A DNA stretch of 27,124 nucleotides from positions 1-27,124 of the forward strand of contig JBLWGC010000097.1 in assembly GCA_048772705.1 (NCBI GenBank). The letters are read 5' to 3'. The position numbers and the translations under genes were made by a program. Under the pieces are notes generated by a model. It had not been told where the DNA came from. It saw nothing but the letters and a program-made list of their open reading frames with translations, and made no database searches. Below, one piece after another: positions 20,742 through 27,040 of the stretch (positions are counted from its first letter, which is position 1; every line of letters begins with the position of its first letter). This stretch comes from Leidyana gryllorum EB-2025a. Its lineage: Eukaryota > Apicomplexa.

Positions 20742-20814
20742 GCCGCCCTAGCTCAGTCCGTAGAGCGCAAGACTTTCAATCTTGCAGTCGCGGGTTCGAG
20801 CCCCGCGGGCGGTG
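20742..20814 (+). tRNA. tRNA-Lys scaffold with TTC (Glu) anticodon
   Basis: All stems equal the intact Lys genes; one D-loop base differs. Anticodon arm CAAGA-CTTTCAA-TCTTG reads TTC instead of TTT. A structurally perfect Lys body that would read GAA codons. Confidence 0.9.
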
Positions 20815-20830
20815 TGGATCTATCTCCCTT

Positions 20831-20853
20831 ACTAACCACTATACTATCTCGGA
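20831..20853 (-). pseudogene. tRNA-Asp 5' fragment
   Basis: Only the 5' acceptor and D-arm of Asp remain. The flank runs from TATCTCC straight into TACTAACC, so an internal deletion removed about two thirds of the gene. Confidence 0.7.
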
Positions 20854-20944
20854 CGCTCTGAACACGCCGGCCTCCAATCCCAGAAGTCTTTCTATTTTGG
20901 CTCACGGACAAAAAACGCGTGGAGGGATGAACCAACAACACTCC

Positions 20945-21023
20945 GGCAAGATGGCCGAGTAGTCTAAGGCGCTGTGTTTAGGCCGCAGTCCGAAAGGGCG
21001 TGGGTTCGAAGCCACGCTTGTCA
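20945..21023 (+). tRNA. trnL-TAG: tRNA-Leu(TAG), short T-arm
   Basis: Loop TTTAGGC (TAG) in a good stem. One base is missing from the T-arm (TTCGAAGCCAC). The only TAG Leu gene; B-box partly affected. Confidence 0.75.
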
Positions 21024-21081
21024 GCCGTTGTATCGGCTCGGTCAGCCACTGGATGCAATAGATCTTCCATGTAGAGCGGAT

Positions 21082-21154
21082 GGGCGGCTAGCTCAGATGG
21101 TGGAGCTCTCGCTTTGCATGCGAGAGGTACTGGGATCGATACCCAGGTCGTCCA
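21082..21154 (+). tRNA. trnA-TGC: tRNA-Ala(TGC)
   Basis: Acceptor GGGCGGC/GTCGTCC, anticodon arm CTCGC-TTTGCAT-GCGAG (TGC), T-arm CTGGG-ATCGATA-CCCAG. TTTT occurs about 11 nt downstream, one of the few good terminators. Confidence 0.94.
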
Positions 21155-21243
21155 AACTCCATGCAATTTTGGCTGCAGAGAAACGACTGGCGCGTGGTCC
21201 AAAAATGTGAATGTTGATATTTCAATCTAGTCGAAAAGCCGCG

Positions 21244-21310
21244 GCCTACGTGGCGCAATGGATAGCGCGTTGGACTTCTAATCCAAAGGTTGCGAGTCTC
21301 GCCGTAGGTA
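21244..21310 (+). pseudogene. tRNA-Arg(TCT) without T-loop
   Basis: Acceptor GCCTACG/CGTAGGT, D-arm and anticodon arm TTGGA-CTTCTAA-TCCAA (TCT) are perfect. The T-arm is GCGAG-T-CTCGC: about six loop bases are gone, and with them the B-box. Single-copy, so the cluster has no other TCT gene in this window. Confidence 0.85.
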
Positions 21311-21373
21311 GCCAAAGGTTCAGCACTTTACTTCGATGATTTGGCTACTAGCTGCCTTCGCTGAGGAATGTTG

Positions 21374-21444
21374 TCCACTGTAGTCTGAGTGGCTAGGATA
21401 TGCGGCCTCACCCGCAAGCTCCGGGCTCAAGTCCGGCAGTGGAA
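21374..21444 (+). pseudogene. tRNA-Glu decayed copy
   Basis: Two bases short: one from the anticodon loop (CCTCAC) and one from the T-loop. Acceptor intact. Confidence 0.75.
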
Positions 21445-21532
21445 GTCAGTGGTTGAAGTCAGTGGAATACTTGAGCAAAGTGCCCCGCAATCTCCGTCAA
21501 TAGTGTCTGATTCGTGATCTTCGGCTTGCATT

Positions 21533-21604
21533 GCCTTCTTAGCTTAGGGGCACAGCATTCGCTTAGTAAGCGAAAAGTCGCCGGTTCGATTCCGGCAGAA
21601 GGCT
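21533..21604 (+). tRNA. trnT-AGT: tRNA-Thr(AGT)
   Basis: Consensus Thr with one D-loop and one variable-loop change; all stems pair. Confidence 0.93.
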
Positions 21605-21669
21605 TGACTGCATCGACTGGGCACCTGCAAAGCTTAAGTCTCTCAAGCTCCAATCATCTTAACCGAGCG

Positions 21670-21736
21670 TCGTAGTTCAGCCACCAGAGGGTAAGTCTCT
21701 TAGCCACAAAGTCGCAGACTGGAACCTGCCAGTACT
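21670..21736 (+). pseudogene. tRNA-Asn-like relic
   Basis: Third member of the relic family at 3641 and 16909. CGTAGTTCAGCC and a degraded T-arm (CGCAGACTGGAACCTGCC). Confidence 0.58.
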
Positions 21737-21802
21737 TGAGGCACCCACTAGCTCAACGCAGACTGCGGCCGAGTCTCGGGGTGCTGGAGCTCTTTCTCGA
21801 GT

Positions 21803-21873
21803 GCACTTGTGGTCCAAGGGTAGGATGCGAGCTTCCCATGCTCGCAGCCCGGGATCGAGTCCCGGCAGGTGCA
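21803..21873 (+). tRNA. trnG-CCC: tRNA-Gly(CCC)
   Basis: Acceptor GCACTTG/CAGGTGC, anticodon arm CGAGC-TTCCCAT-GCTCG (CCC), T-arm CCGGG-ATCGAGT-CCCGG with A54. The anticodon stem differs from Gly(TCC) in compensated pairs, so it is a maintained gene and not a point mutant. Confidence 0.92.
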
Positions 21874-21948
21874 GCCGATCGTACAGACTTGACCATGGCT
21901 GCAACAATATTTTCAACCGGGGCGAAGAGCAATGCACTTTAGACTGCT

Positions 21949-22020
21949 TGTCCGAGCCAGGAATCGAGCCTGGGTTTGCACGGCCACAACGTGCTGTCCT
22001 AACCACTAGACGACTCGGAC
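21949..22020 (-). tRNA. trnH-GTG: tRNA-His(GTG)
   Basis: Identical body to 14769 and 20425. Confidence 0.94.
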
Positions 22021-22120
22021 AATCTTTGAGCGAGGCTTTAGAGGTAGCGAAGCATCGATCAGGGTGGAACGGAACAGGAGTGTCAGACGAACTACGTTGT
22101 AAGAAGTCCACTCCTCAACT

Positions 22121-22199
22121 CCCGGCGGGACCGAATTTGCTCGTCGAATATTTGATGCCACCACTACAATCACATGCGTTGCCATCTAAGCAACTCGGG
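22121..22199 (-). pseudogene. tRNA-Tyr(GTA) relic
   Basis: D-arm GCTTAGATGGCAACG and GTA plus insert are recognisable, but the anticodon stem is also broken here. No B-box. Confidence 0.6.
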
Positions 22200-22293
22200 C
22201 CGTAAGAGTACTTCGGGGCGGTACACCGCACCCGAACGACATCGACGTCGCAACGGAAGCGATTAACACTCTGGAACTCAGAGAGAAAGTAAC

Positions 22294-22377
22294 GCACAGA
22301 TGCCCGAGTGGTCTAAGGGGCCAGACTCAAATTCTGGTAGGCGCAAGTCTGCATGGGTTCGAATCCCATTTTGTGCA
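22294..22377 (+). tRNA. trnL-CAA: tRNA-Leu(CAA)
   Basis: 84 nt. Acceptor GCACAGA/TTTGTGC pairs with one wobble; loop CTCAAAT; T-arm perfect. Confidence 0.95.
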
Positions 22378-22465
22378 ACGCCGATCATCCTCGAGAATAG
22401 GCTGGAAAAGCTACGGTAGATTCGAGTCTCTCTCTGTATATCCGGTTGCATGCACCCAAGTATTC

Positions 22466-22536
22466 GGCTATTTGATCTAGCGGTGGTATCCGTGTCAGGA
22501 TGGAAAAAGAAATGGATCCGATTCCCAGAAAAGCTC
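22466..22536 (+). pseudogene. tRNA-Pro relic
   Basis: GGCTATTTGATCTAGCGGTGG and GATTCCCAGAAAAGC outline a Pro gene whose anticodon arm is gone. Confidence 0.65.
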
Positions 22537-22583
22537 ATTATGGTGTTGACCTGACATCCCACTCCTTTTGAGGATGGTACGGC

Positions 22584-22637
22584 TCCAGGCCCAATAGAAT
22601 TCAAATCCACCACCCCTCCCCACTCGGGCAAGTTGGC
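22584..22637 (-). pseudogene. tRNA-Ser(TGA) relic
   Basis: Ser 5' end, a TTTGAAT loop (TGA) and the start of the extra arm. The T-arm and 3' end are absent. Confidence 0.62.
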
Positions 22638-22725
22638 AACTGTCGAACTCGGGAGGCCGCGAGGAGTGGCCCCAGATGCGGCTGCGGTGAGTGCTTATTT
22701 TCACTGCGTTTCAAGACTTTTTAGC

Positions 22726-22798
22726 GCCTCGGTAGCTCAGTTGGGAGAGCGCCAGACTGCAGAACTGGAAGTCCCGTGTTCGATGCACGGCCGAGGCA
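22726..22798 (+). tRNA. tRNA-Phe scaffold with GCA (Cys) anticodon
   Basis: Acceptor GCCTCGG/CCGAGGC, D-arm and T-arm are Phe. The loop CTGCAGA reads GCA instead of GAA, and the inner stem pair is lost (CCAGA/ACTGG). T-loop TTCGATG. Confidence 0.83.
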
Positions 22799-22842
22799 GA
22801 GAGGTTGTGGCATCTGGTGTCAAAATCTCTCGCGCCCGTGCG

Positions 22843-22869
22843 AGGGTTCTGCCCCTCAGCTAACCAGGC
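22843..22869 (-). pseudogene. tRNA-Thr 5' fragment
   Basis: About 27 bases resembling the Thr acceptor and D-arm (TAGCTGAGGGGCAGA) with no 3' part. Confidence 0.45.
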
Positions 22870-22935
22870 AGGCCCTGTCTCGATCACATGACGGTATGGC
22901 TGAGCCAACACCTTCGAACGTTTCATTCCATCTTC

Positions 22936-23007
22936 AGGGCACGCGCGGAGTTGAACCACGGACTTGCTGATCTGCAGTCAGCTGCTCTACCACTGAGCTA
23001 CGTACCC
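22936..23007 (-). tRNA. trnC-GCA: tRNA-Cys(GCA)
   Basis: Identical body to 5686; all arms paired. Confidence 0.95.
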
Positions 23008-23150
23008 AGAACTGCCCCTCATACTCACTCAACTCGTTCCTGTCTCCTCACTTGAAGCAAAACGGCCGTGTACTAGAACATAGCTGCACGGATGGTCCCC
23101 GCAGCCCAAGAGAAGTGGCGAAGTTTCAGGAGTAGTGAGGACCAGTTCCG

Positions 23151-23222
23151 AGGTCGTGCCGGGAATCGAACCCAGGTCGGGAGATTCAGAGTCTCCAGTG
23201 CTAACCACTACACCACGCAACC
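23151..23222 (-). tRNA. trnQ-CTG: tRNA-Gln(CTG)
   Basis: CTCTGAA loop in a perfect stem. One acceptor mismatch (GGTTGCG/CACGACC). Confidence 0.88.
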
Positions 23223-23466
23223 GGTTCAGCCCATCCCAAAAGAGTCGGTACAGCCATCCGGACCAGAGAACCTTCCGTCGGGATTCCCGTGCGAACTGTC
23301 AGTGGTGTAGGTACACCCCCTTCTCGATGTCAGTATTTGGCTCTTGGAATGACTGTTTGGCGGGGTGGACGAAGGTCTGAGCGGCCGCTTCACTCCCAGT
23401 CATGGGGTTTTGCTGTGCACATCACTCGCTCCTTCGGCTAGTGACTGTTCACCTCAACTCTGAAGC

Positions 23467-23540
23467 GGTCACATATTCCAGTCGGTTAGAGCGTGAGCCT
23501 GATAACTTCCGAGTCCGCGACTGGAGCCCGCGCGTGACCA
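23467..23540 (+). pseudogene. tRNA-Ile decayed copy (GAT)
   Basis: 74 nt with ends GGTCACA and CGTGACC. The loop reads CTGATAA (GAT), but the 3' anticodon stem and T-loop no longer fit. Confidence 0.72.
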
Positions 23541-23640
23541 AGTGAGTGGATCTCTGATACAGATTCGCCCTGCACCCGAGCAAGGCCCAAGATTCCACGA
23601 TCAATACGAATGGAATTTGTTACTAAGTCCGAGCTTCGTT

Positions 23641-23706
23641 GCCGCCCCAAGTCCGTCGGTAGAGCGCAAGACTTTTGAGGGGAGACCGCCGGTTCGGGCA
23701 GCGCGA
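23641..23706 (+). pseudogene. tRNA-Lys fossil (TTT type)
   Basis: GCCGCCC acceptor and GCAAGACTTTTGAGG, with the same broken 3' half as 6356, its inverted-repeat partner. Confidence 0.73.
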
Positions 23707-23767
23707 GAACTCAAGGTTGCTGAACCGTTTGTGAAGCCACTGGCCGCAAAATGCCAAGTTCGACAGC

Positions 23768-23849
23768 GGCAACTTGCCCGAGTGGTTAAGGGGGTAGACT
23801 AGAAATCTACTGGGCCGTGCCCGAGCTGGTTCAAATCCAGCAGTTGTCG
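23768..23849 (+). tRNA. trnS-AGA: tRNA-Ser(AGA)
   Basis: 82 nt, loop CTAGAAA. Two changes in the extra arm (CCGTGCCCGAGC); other arms intact. Confidence 0.92.
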
Positions 23850-23939
23850 TGCGATGTGGTTGGAGGGTTAAACACCACTCAATACTTCCACTGCTCCACC
23901 CACCGGCAAATGGGGTGTAACTAAGTTTAGAGCTTCCTT

Positions 23940-24012
23940 GCCGCCCTAGCTCAGTCGGTAGAGCGCAAGACTTTTAATCTTGCAGTCGCGGGTTCGAGCC
24001 CCGCGGGCGGTG
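23940..24012 (+). tRNA. trnK-TTT: tRNA-Lys(TTT)
   Basis: Acceptor GCCGCCC/GGGCGGT, anticodon arm CAAGA-CTTTTAA-TCTTG (TTT), T-arm GCGGG-TTCGAGC-CCCGC. Best TTT Lys gene in the window. Confidence 0.96.
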
Positions 24013-24069
24013 CAAATCAATGTCCCTGGGAGTAGTGGAACCGTTGCCTACAAGCACACTCTGCTGGAT

Positions 24070-24142
24070 TTCCACTGCCGGGGCTTGAACCCGGGTCGTG
24101 CGGGTGAGAGCCGCATATCCTAGCCACTTAGACTACAGTGGA
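24070..24142 (-). tRNA. trnE-CTC: tRNA-Glu(CTC)
   Basis: Consensus Glu with CTC. Lys-Glu spacing and orientation match the pairs at 4238/4371 and 9515/9648. Confidence 0.95.
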
Positions 24143-24223
24143 CAACTTCCTCAGCTGCAGCTTTGGACGAAAGCCGTACCATCTTGAGATGAGATGGAGC
24201 GTCGGGTCAACCGACAAGCAACG

Positions 24224-24295
24224 GGGCTGTTCTGGGAATCGAACCCAGGACTTCTTCCACACGAAGGAAGAATTATACCACTAGACCAAACAGCC
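24224..24295 (-). tRNA. tRNA-Pro scaffold with CGT (Thr) anticodon
   Basis: All Pro stems are perfect (GGCTGTT/AACAGCC, CTTCC/GGAAG, CTGGG/CCCAG). The loop TTCGTGT reads CGT where the Pro copies at 3709 and 9043 have TTCGGGT. One base changed, otherwise intact. Confidence 0.88.
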
Positions 24296-24408
24296 GGTGC
24301 ATCAGACAGTACAATTGACTTGGTATAGCGTCCAGCGTGGAGCGAGTTCGAGTCGGGCAGAAACCTCATTTCAATCATTGAAGCAGTTGCGCTCTCCCCG
24401 AATGCTAC

Positions 24409-24490
24409 CGACAAGGGTGAGATTCGAACTCACGCGGTTGAAACCCAACGGCTTAACAGGCCGCCGTTTTAACCGCTCGGCCAGCTTGCC
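24409..24490 (-). tRNA. tRNA-Ser scaffold with GTT (Asn) anticodon
   Basis: Class II body identical in plan to Ser(GCT) at 26468, with loop CTGTTAA (GTT) instead of CTGCTAA. One acceptor mismatch (GGCAAGC/CCTTGTC). SerRS mainly recognises the extra arm, so serylation is possible. Confidence 0.83.
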
Positions 24491-24513
24491 GAGAGTGTAA
24501 CTGGTTACACTTC

Positions 24514-24580
24514 CCTCGGAAAGGAAACGAATCGGCGACCTTTCGCTTACTAAGCGAATGCTCCCCTGAGCTAAGAAGGC
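24514..24580 (-). pseudogene. tRNA-Thr(AGT) decayed copy
   Basis: Anticodon arm TTCGC-TTAGTAA-GCGAA is perfect. The D-arm has lost about five bases and the T-arm and 3' acceptor are altered. Confidence 0.72.
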
Positions 24581-24648
24581 AATGCAGGCCGAAGATCACG
24601 AATCAGTGACTATTGACGGGGATTACTGGAGCACTTTGCTCGAGTAGC

Positions 24649-24675
24649 TTCCACTGCCGGGACTTGAACCCGGAT
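24649..24675 (-). pseudogene. tRNA-Glu 3' half, fused to Tyr 3' half
   Basis: Acceptor 3' strand and T-arm of Glu end at CCGGAT (minus-strand direction reversed) and abut a plus-strand Tyr 3' half. The result is two T-arms facing opposite ways. Confidence 0.8.
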
Positions 24676-24708
24676 AGATAGTCGGCGGTTCGATTCCGTC
24701 CCACCGGA
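24676..24708 (+). pseudogene. tRNA-Tyr 3' half, fused to Glu 3' half
   Basis: AGATAGTCGGCGG, TTCGATT and CCGTCCCACCGG match the Tyr-like copy at 252. The 5' half is absent. Confidence 0.8.
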
Positions 24709-24896
24709 AGTAGAGTGGTGGTTGGCAGACTACTACTCAACCTGATGGGTTTTGCAGACATCGTTGATGGGCCAACTGGAATGAATCTGGCGAAGATTCC
24801 ATGCATATACAACTCAAATCTTGTCTCACCTGTCGGAGCAGCATATCTTAGACAACCTTGAAGAGACGTGGCGTATTGAGTCAACAACTGACAGAC

Positions 24897-24968
24897 GGGC
24901 TGTTCTGGGAATCGAACCCAGGACTCCTTCCACCCTAAGGAAGGATCATACCACTAGACCAAACAGCC
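24897..24968 (-). tRNA. trnP-AGG: tRNA-Pro(AGG)
   Basis: Consensus Pro(AGG), T-loop TTCGATT; all stems perfect. Confidence 0.95.
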
Positions 24969-25056
24969 GACTGGTCGGTGGTGCAAATTGCTGGTAGAGT
25001 TGGGACACTGGTCATAATATGTCAAGAACCACTAAATGCTATAGTGTCTGCAAAGC

Positions 25057-25129
25057 GGGCCACTAGCTCAAATGACATAGCACTCGCTTAACATGCTAGA
25101 GATACTGGGATCGATGCCCAGGTCGTCCA
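25057..25129 (+). pseudogene. tRNA-Ala scaffold with AAC loop
   Basis: T-arm and 3' acceptor are Ala. The loop TTAACAT reads AAC in a stem with one mismatch, the D-arm (CTCAAATGACATAG) is degraded, and the acceptor has one mismatch. Confidence 0.7.
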
Positions 25130-25204
25130 AGCCTCTAACGGCTGCACCCGCGGTATATGAAAACAGAGTCACGACCGAAGGAGTTGATGCCCGATCACAT
25201 CGCA

Positions 25205-25286
25205 CGACAACTGCTGGATTTGAACCAGCGCGGGCCCGGCCCAGTAGATTTCGAGTCTACCCCCTTAACCACTTGGGCAAGTTGCC
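25205..25286 (-). tRNA. trnS-CGA: tRNA-Ser(CGA)
   Basis: 82 nt, CTCGAAA loop; one D-loop and one extra-arm change. The inserted element begins nine bases past its 5' end. Confidence 0.94.
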
Positions 25287-25294
25287 AACGATAA

Positions 25295-25896
25295 TGTTGT
25301 AACCCCAAGTCGCTACTCAAGGGGAACGAGGCCCAGTTCTCATCTCTGCATACTTTCGACCACAAGTCAGACTTAGAACCAAGTTAGTATTTTTGCCGAC
25401 AAGTCTACCACGAATATGTCGCACACGACGGCGCAAAACAAGAGCTACGACTTGTTGTACCAAGTGCAAAAGTTATCTTAGGCCGCCTCTTGCCTAGTCC
25501 AACTCTGACTTAGCCAACTTTGCTTGCGTGTGTCTCTCGCTCTGGTGTCTTTCTCACTCCACCCATGTGCCAGTCGCTCGCACTCTTGCGGAGCCTCGCG
25601 CTGGACACACACGGTAGTTCTCCCCGACACCACACTCTGATCATTCATGTGAGTGTCTGCACAGTTACACTGTCGCAGAGAGCTCCGGCCACTAGGGTGC
25701 ATTTGCCTTTACGCTTTAGTAGTAGTTGCTTTACGTTCGTTAATAATGCCTTTCCACCATCTTATACATGCCCCTATATAAGTGCCAAATATGTAGGGAA
25801 GTATCCAGATGGATGTTAATTCGATTGGGAATTTCACCAAGTCGAATTTGGCCACCCGATAGGAAGTTGACCATCAGGCAAACACGAACTACAACA
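25295..25896 (+). mobile_element. Solo LTR fossil, 602 bp
   Basis: Starts TGTTGTA and ends TACAACA, a 7-bp inverted terminal pair with TG...CA ends typical of LTRs. It is flanked by an imperfect 5-bp duplication (25290-25294 and 25897-25901), and the same site without the element is preserved at about 15874-15885. A TATA box (CTATATAAG) lies at about 25773. No internal retroelement coding sequence is present, so it is a solo LTR left by recombination. Ty3 or Ty1 family assignment is not possible from this alone. The imperfect target duplication points to moderate age. Confidence 0.82.
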
Positions 25897-25960
25897 GGTA
25901 GAACTCGGCATGCCGCAGGCAGTGGCTTCACATACGGTTCAGCAGCTTGACTCGGAGCGG

Positions 25961-26027
25961 TCGCGCTGTCCGAACCCGCGGTCTCTCCATTGAAAGTCTT
26001 GCGCTCTACCGACGGAGCTGGCGCGGC
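25961..26027 (-). pseudogene. tRNA-Lys fossil (TTC type)
   Basis: Direct-repeat partner of 15942, with GCGCAAGACTTTCAATGG and the shared broken 3' half. Confidence 0.75.
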
Positions 26028-26094
26028 AAGGAAGCTTGGACTTGGTAAAAAGTTCCTTTCGTATTGGCAACTCTTTATCAAAGATCCACTCACT

Positions 26095-26168
26095 TGGTCA
26101 CGCCCGGGCTCAAACCGGGGACCTTGAGCTTATTAGGCTCACGCTCTAACCGACTGAGCCACGCGACC
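26095..26168 (-). tRNA. trnI-AAT: tRNA-Ile(AAT)
   Basis: Acceptor GGTCGCG/CGTGACC, anticodon arm TGAGC-CTAATAA-GCTCA, T-arm CCCGG-TTTGAGC-CCGGG. Fully paired, better than the copy at 16076. Confidence 0.95.
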
Positions 26169-26276
26169 ACTTCTGCGACGACAGATGGCACCTATTCACG
26201 TACTTGATGCCTCTGCGTCGCCACTGCAATCTCTAGTGTTTTGAGCCCAGCCGCCTACTCCGATGATCGCAGCACA

Positions 26277-26358
26277 CGACAACTGCTGGATTTGAACCAG
26301 CGCGGGCCAGGCCCAGTAGATTTCGAATCTACCCCCTTAACCACTCGGGCAAGTTGCC
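26277..26358 (-). tRNA. trnS-CGA: tRNA-Ser(CGA)
   Basis: 82 nt, loop TTCGAAA (base 32 is T). The direct-repeat partner at 16271 reads AGA. Confidence 0.94.
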
Positions 26359-26467
26359 ACCTGTCGAACTCGGCATTTTGCGGCCAGTGATGTCACATAC
26401 GGTTCAGCAAGCTTGACTAGGACCCCAAACCGTTGTGAAAAAGTGCCAGCGAGTAAGAGATGTCGTC

Positions 26468-26549
26468 GGCAAGGTGGCCGAGTGGTTAAGGCGGCGGCCT
26501 GCTAAGCCGTTGGGTTCCACCCGCGTGAGTTCGAATCTCACCCTTGTCG
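26468..26549 (+). tRNA. trnS-GCT: tRNA-Ser(GCT)
   Basis: 82 nt. Acceptor GGCAAGG/CCTTGTC, anticodon arm GCGGC-CTGCTAA-GCCGT (GCT), extra arm TGGGTTCCACCC region, T-arm GTGAG-TTCGAAT-CTCAC. The only GCT gene; intact. Confidence 0.95.
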
Positions 26550-26706
26550 GTATTATTCGGGGAGAGCGCAACTGGTTGAATGATTGAACTGAGGTTTTTG
26601 CCCGACTCGAATCCAACTCTTGACGCTGGGGTCTGTATACAAGACCCGTGTTGCATGTGTCCAGTTGAGGAAGCGCTAGTCCGACTCTTCTGGGATGGGC
26701 TGAACC

Positions 26707-26776
26707 GGTTGCGTCCTTGGTGGTTAGCACTCGACACTTTGGATTTTCCGACCTGGGTTCGATCCCGGCGCGACCC
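26707..26776 (+). pseudogene. tRNA-Gln(TTG) decayed copy
   Basis: Acceptor GGTTGCG/CGCGACC kept. The D-arm is altered, the anticodon stem is broken around CTTTGGA, and one T-loop base is missing. Confidence 0.73.
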
Positions 26777-26840
26777 TTGAACTGGTCCTCACTACTCCCT
26801 GAAGCTTCGCCACTTCTCTTGGGCTGCGGGAACCATCCAT

Positions 26841-26913
26841 GCAGCCATGGTCTAGTGGTTACGACGTCTGCTTTACACGCAGAAGGTCCCGAGTTCGATC
26901 CTCGGTGGCTGTA
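26841..26913 (+). tRNA. trnV-TAC: tRNA-Val(TAC)
   Basis: Anticodon arm TCTGC-TTTACAC-GCAGA (TAC), otherwise identical to Val(CAC). The only TAC Val gene in the window. Confidence 0.95.
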
Positions 26914-26968
26914 GCTCGCAACTTTCAGCGAGAACCAAAGGAGAGAATCTCAAGGGAAACCAACTGTG

Positions 26969-27040
26969 CTGGGAGACCGGGAAGCGAACCCGGGTCTTCC
27001 GCGTGACAGGCAGAAATACTAACCACTAGACTATCTCGGA
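26969..27040 (-). tRNA. trnD-GTC: tRNA-Asp(GTC), weak acceptor
   Basis: GTC and T-stem intact. Acceptor TCCGAGA/TCTCCCA has two mismatches and the T-loop is TTCGCTT. Confidence 0.72.

Larger units (their letters stand above)
21930..22536. repeat. Third copy of the His-Tyr-Leu-Pro block
   Basis: Same orientation as 14750-15356, inverted relative to 19907-20515. Leu(CAA) and His stay intact in all three copies, while Tyr and Pro are damaged in all three. Confidence 0.88.
23151..23849. repeat. Long-range inverted repeat, right arm
   Basis: Partner of 6257-6911. Here the Ser gene is complete while the left arm stops within it at the Asn/Ser junction. Confidence 0.82.
25200..26422. repeat. Direct repeat copy with inserted element
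   Basis: Copy of 15790-16418 interrupted by the element at 25295-25896. After the insertion the Lys fossil, Ile and Ser follow in the same order and spacing. Confidence 0.92.

Noticed and set aside
25520-25819. 99-codon frame with a hydrophobic C-terminal part
   Set aside because: It lies entirely inside the solo LTR, has biased Ser/Thr/Pro content from low-complexity sequence, and no homologous frame exists elsewhere in the window.
414-26914. Many open reading frames of 60-157 codons on both strands
   Set aside because: Their peptides repeat strings such as GSIPAEG, GFEPT, GIEPRT and NRTRV, which are translations of tRNA T-arms and anticodon arms in sense or antisense. They overlap tRNA genes, recur with each duplicated block, and lack conserved starts or domains.
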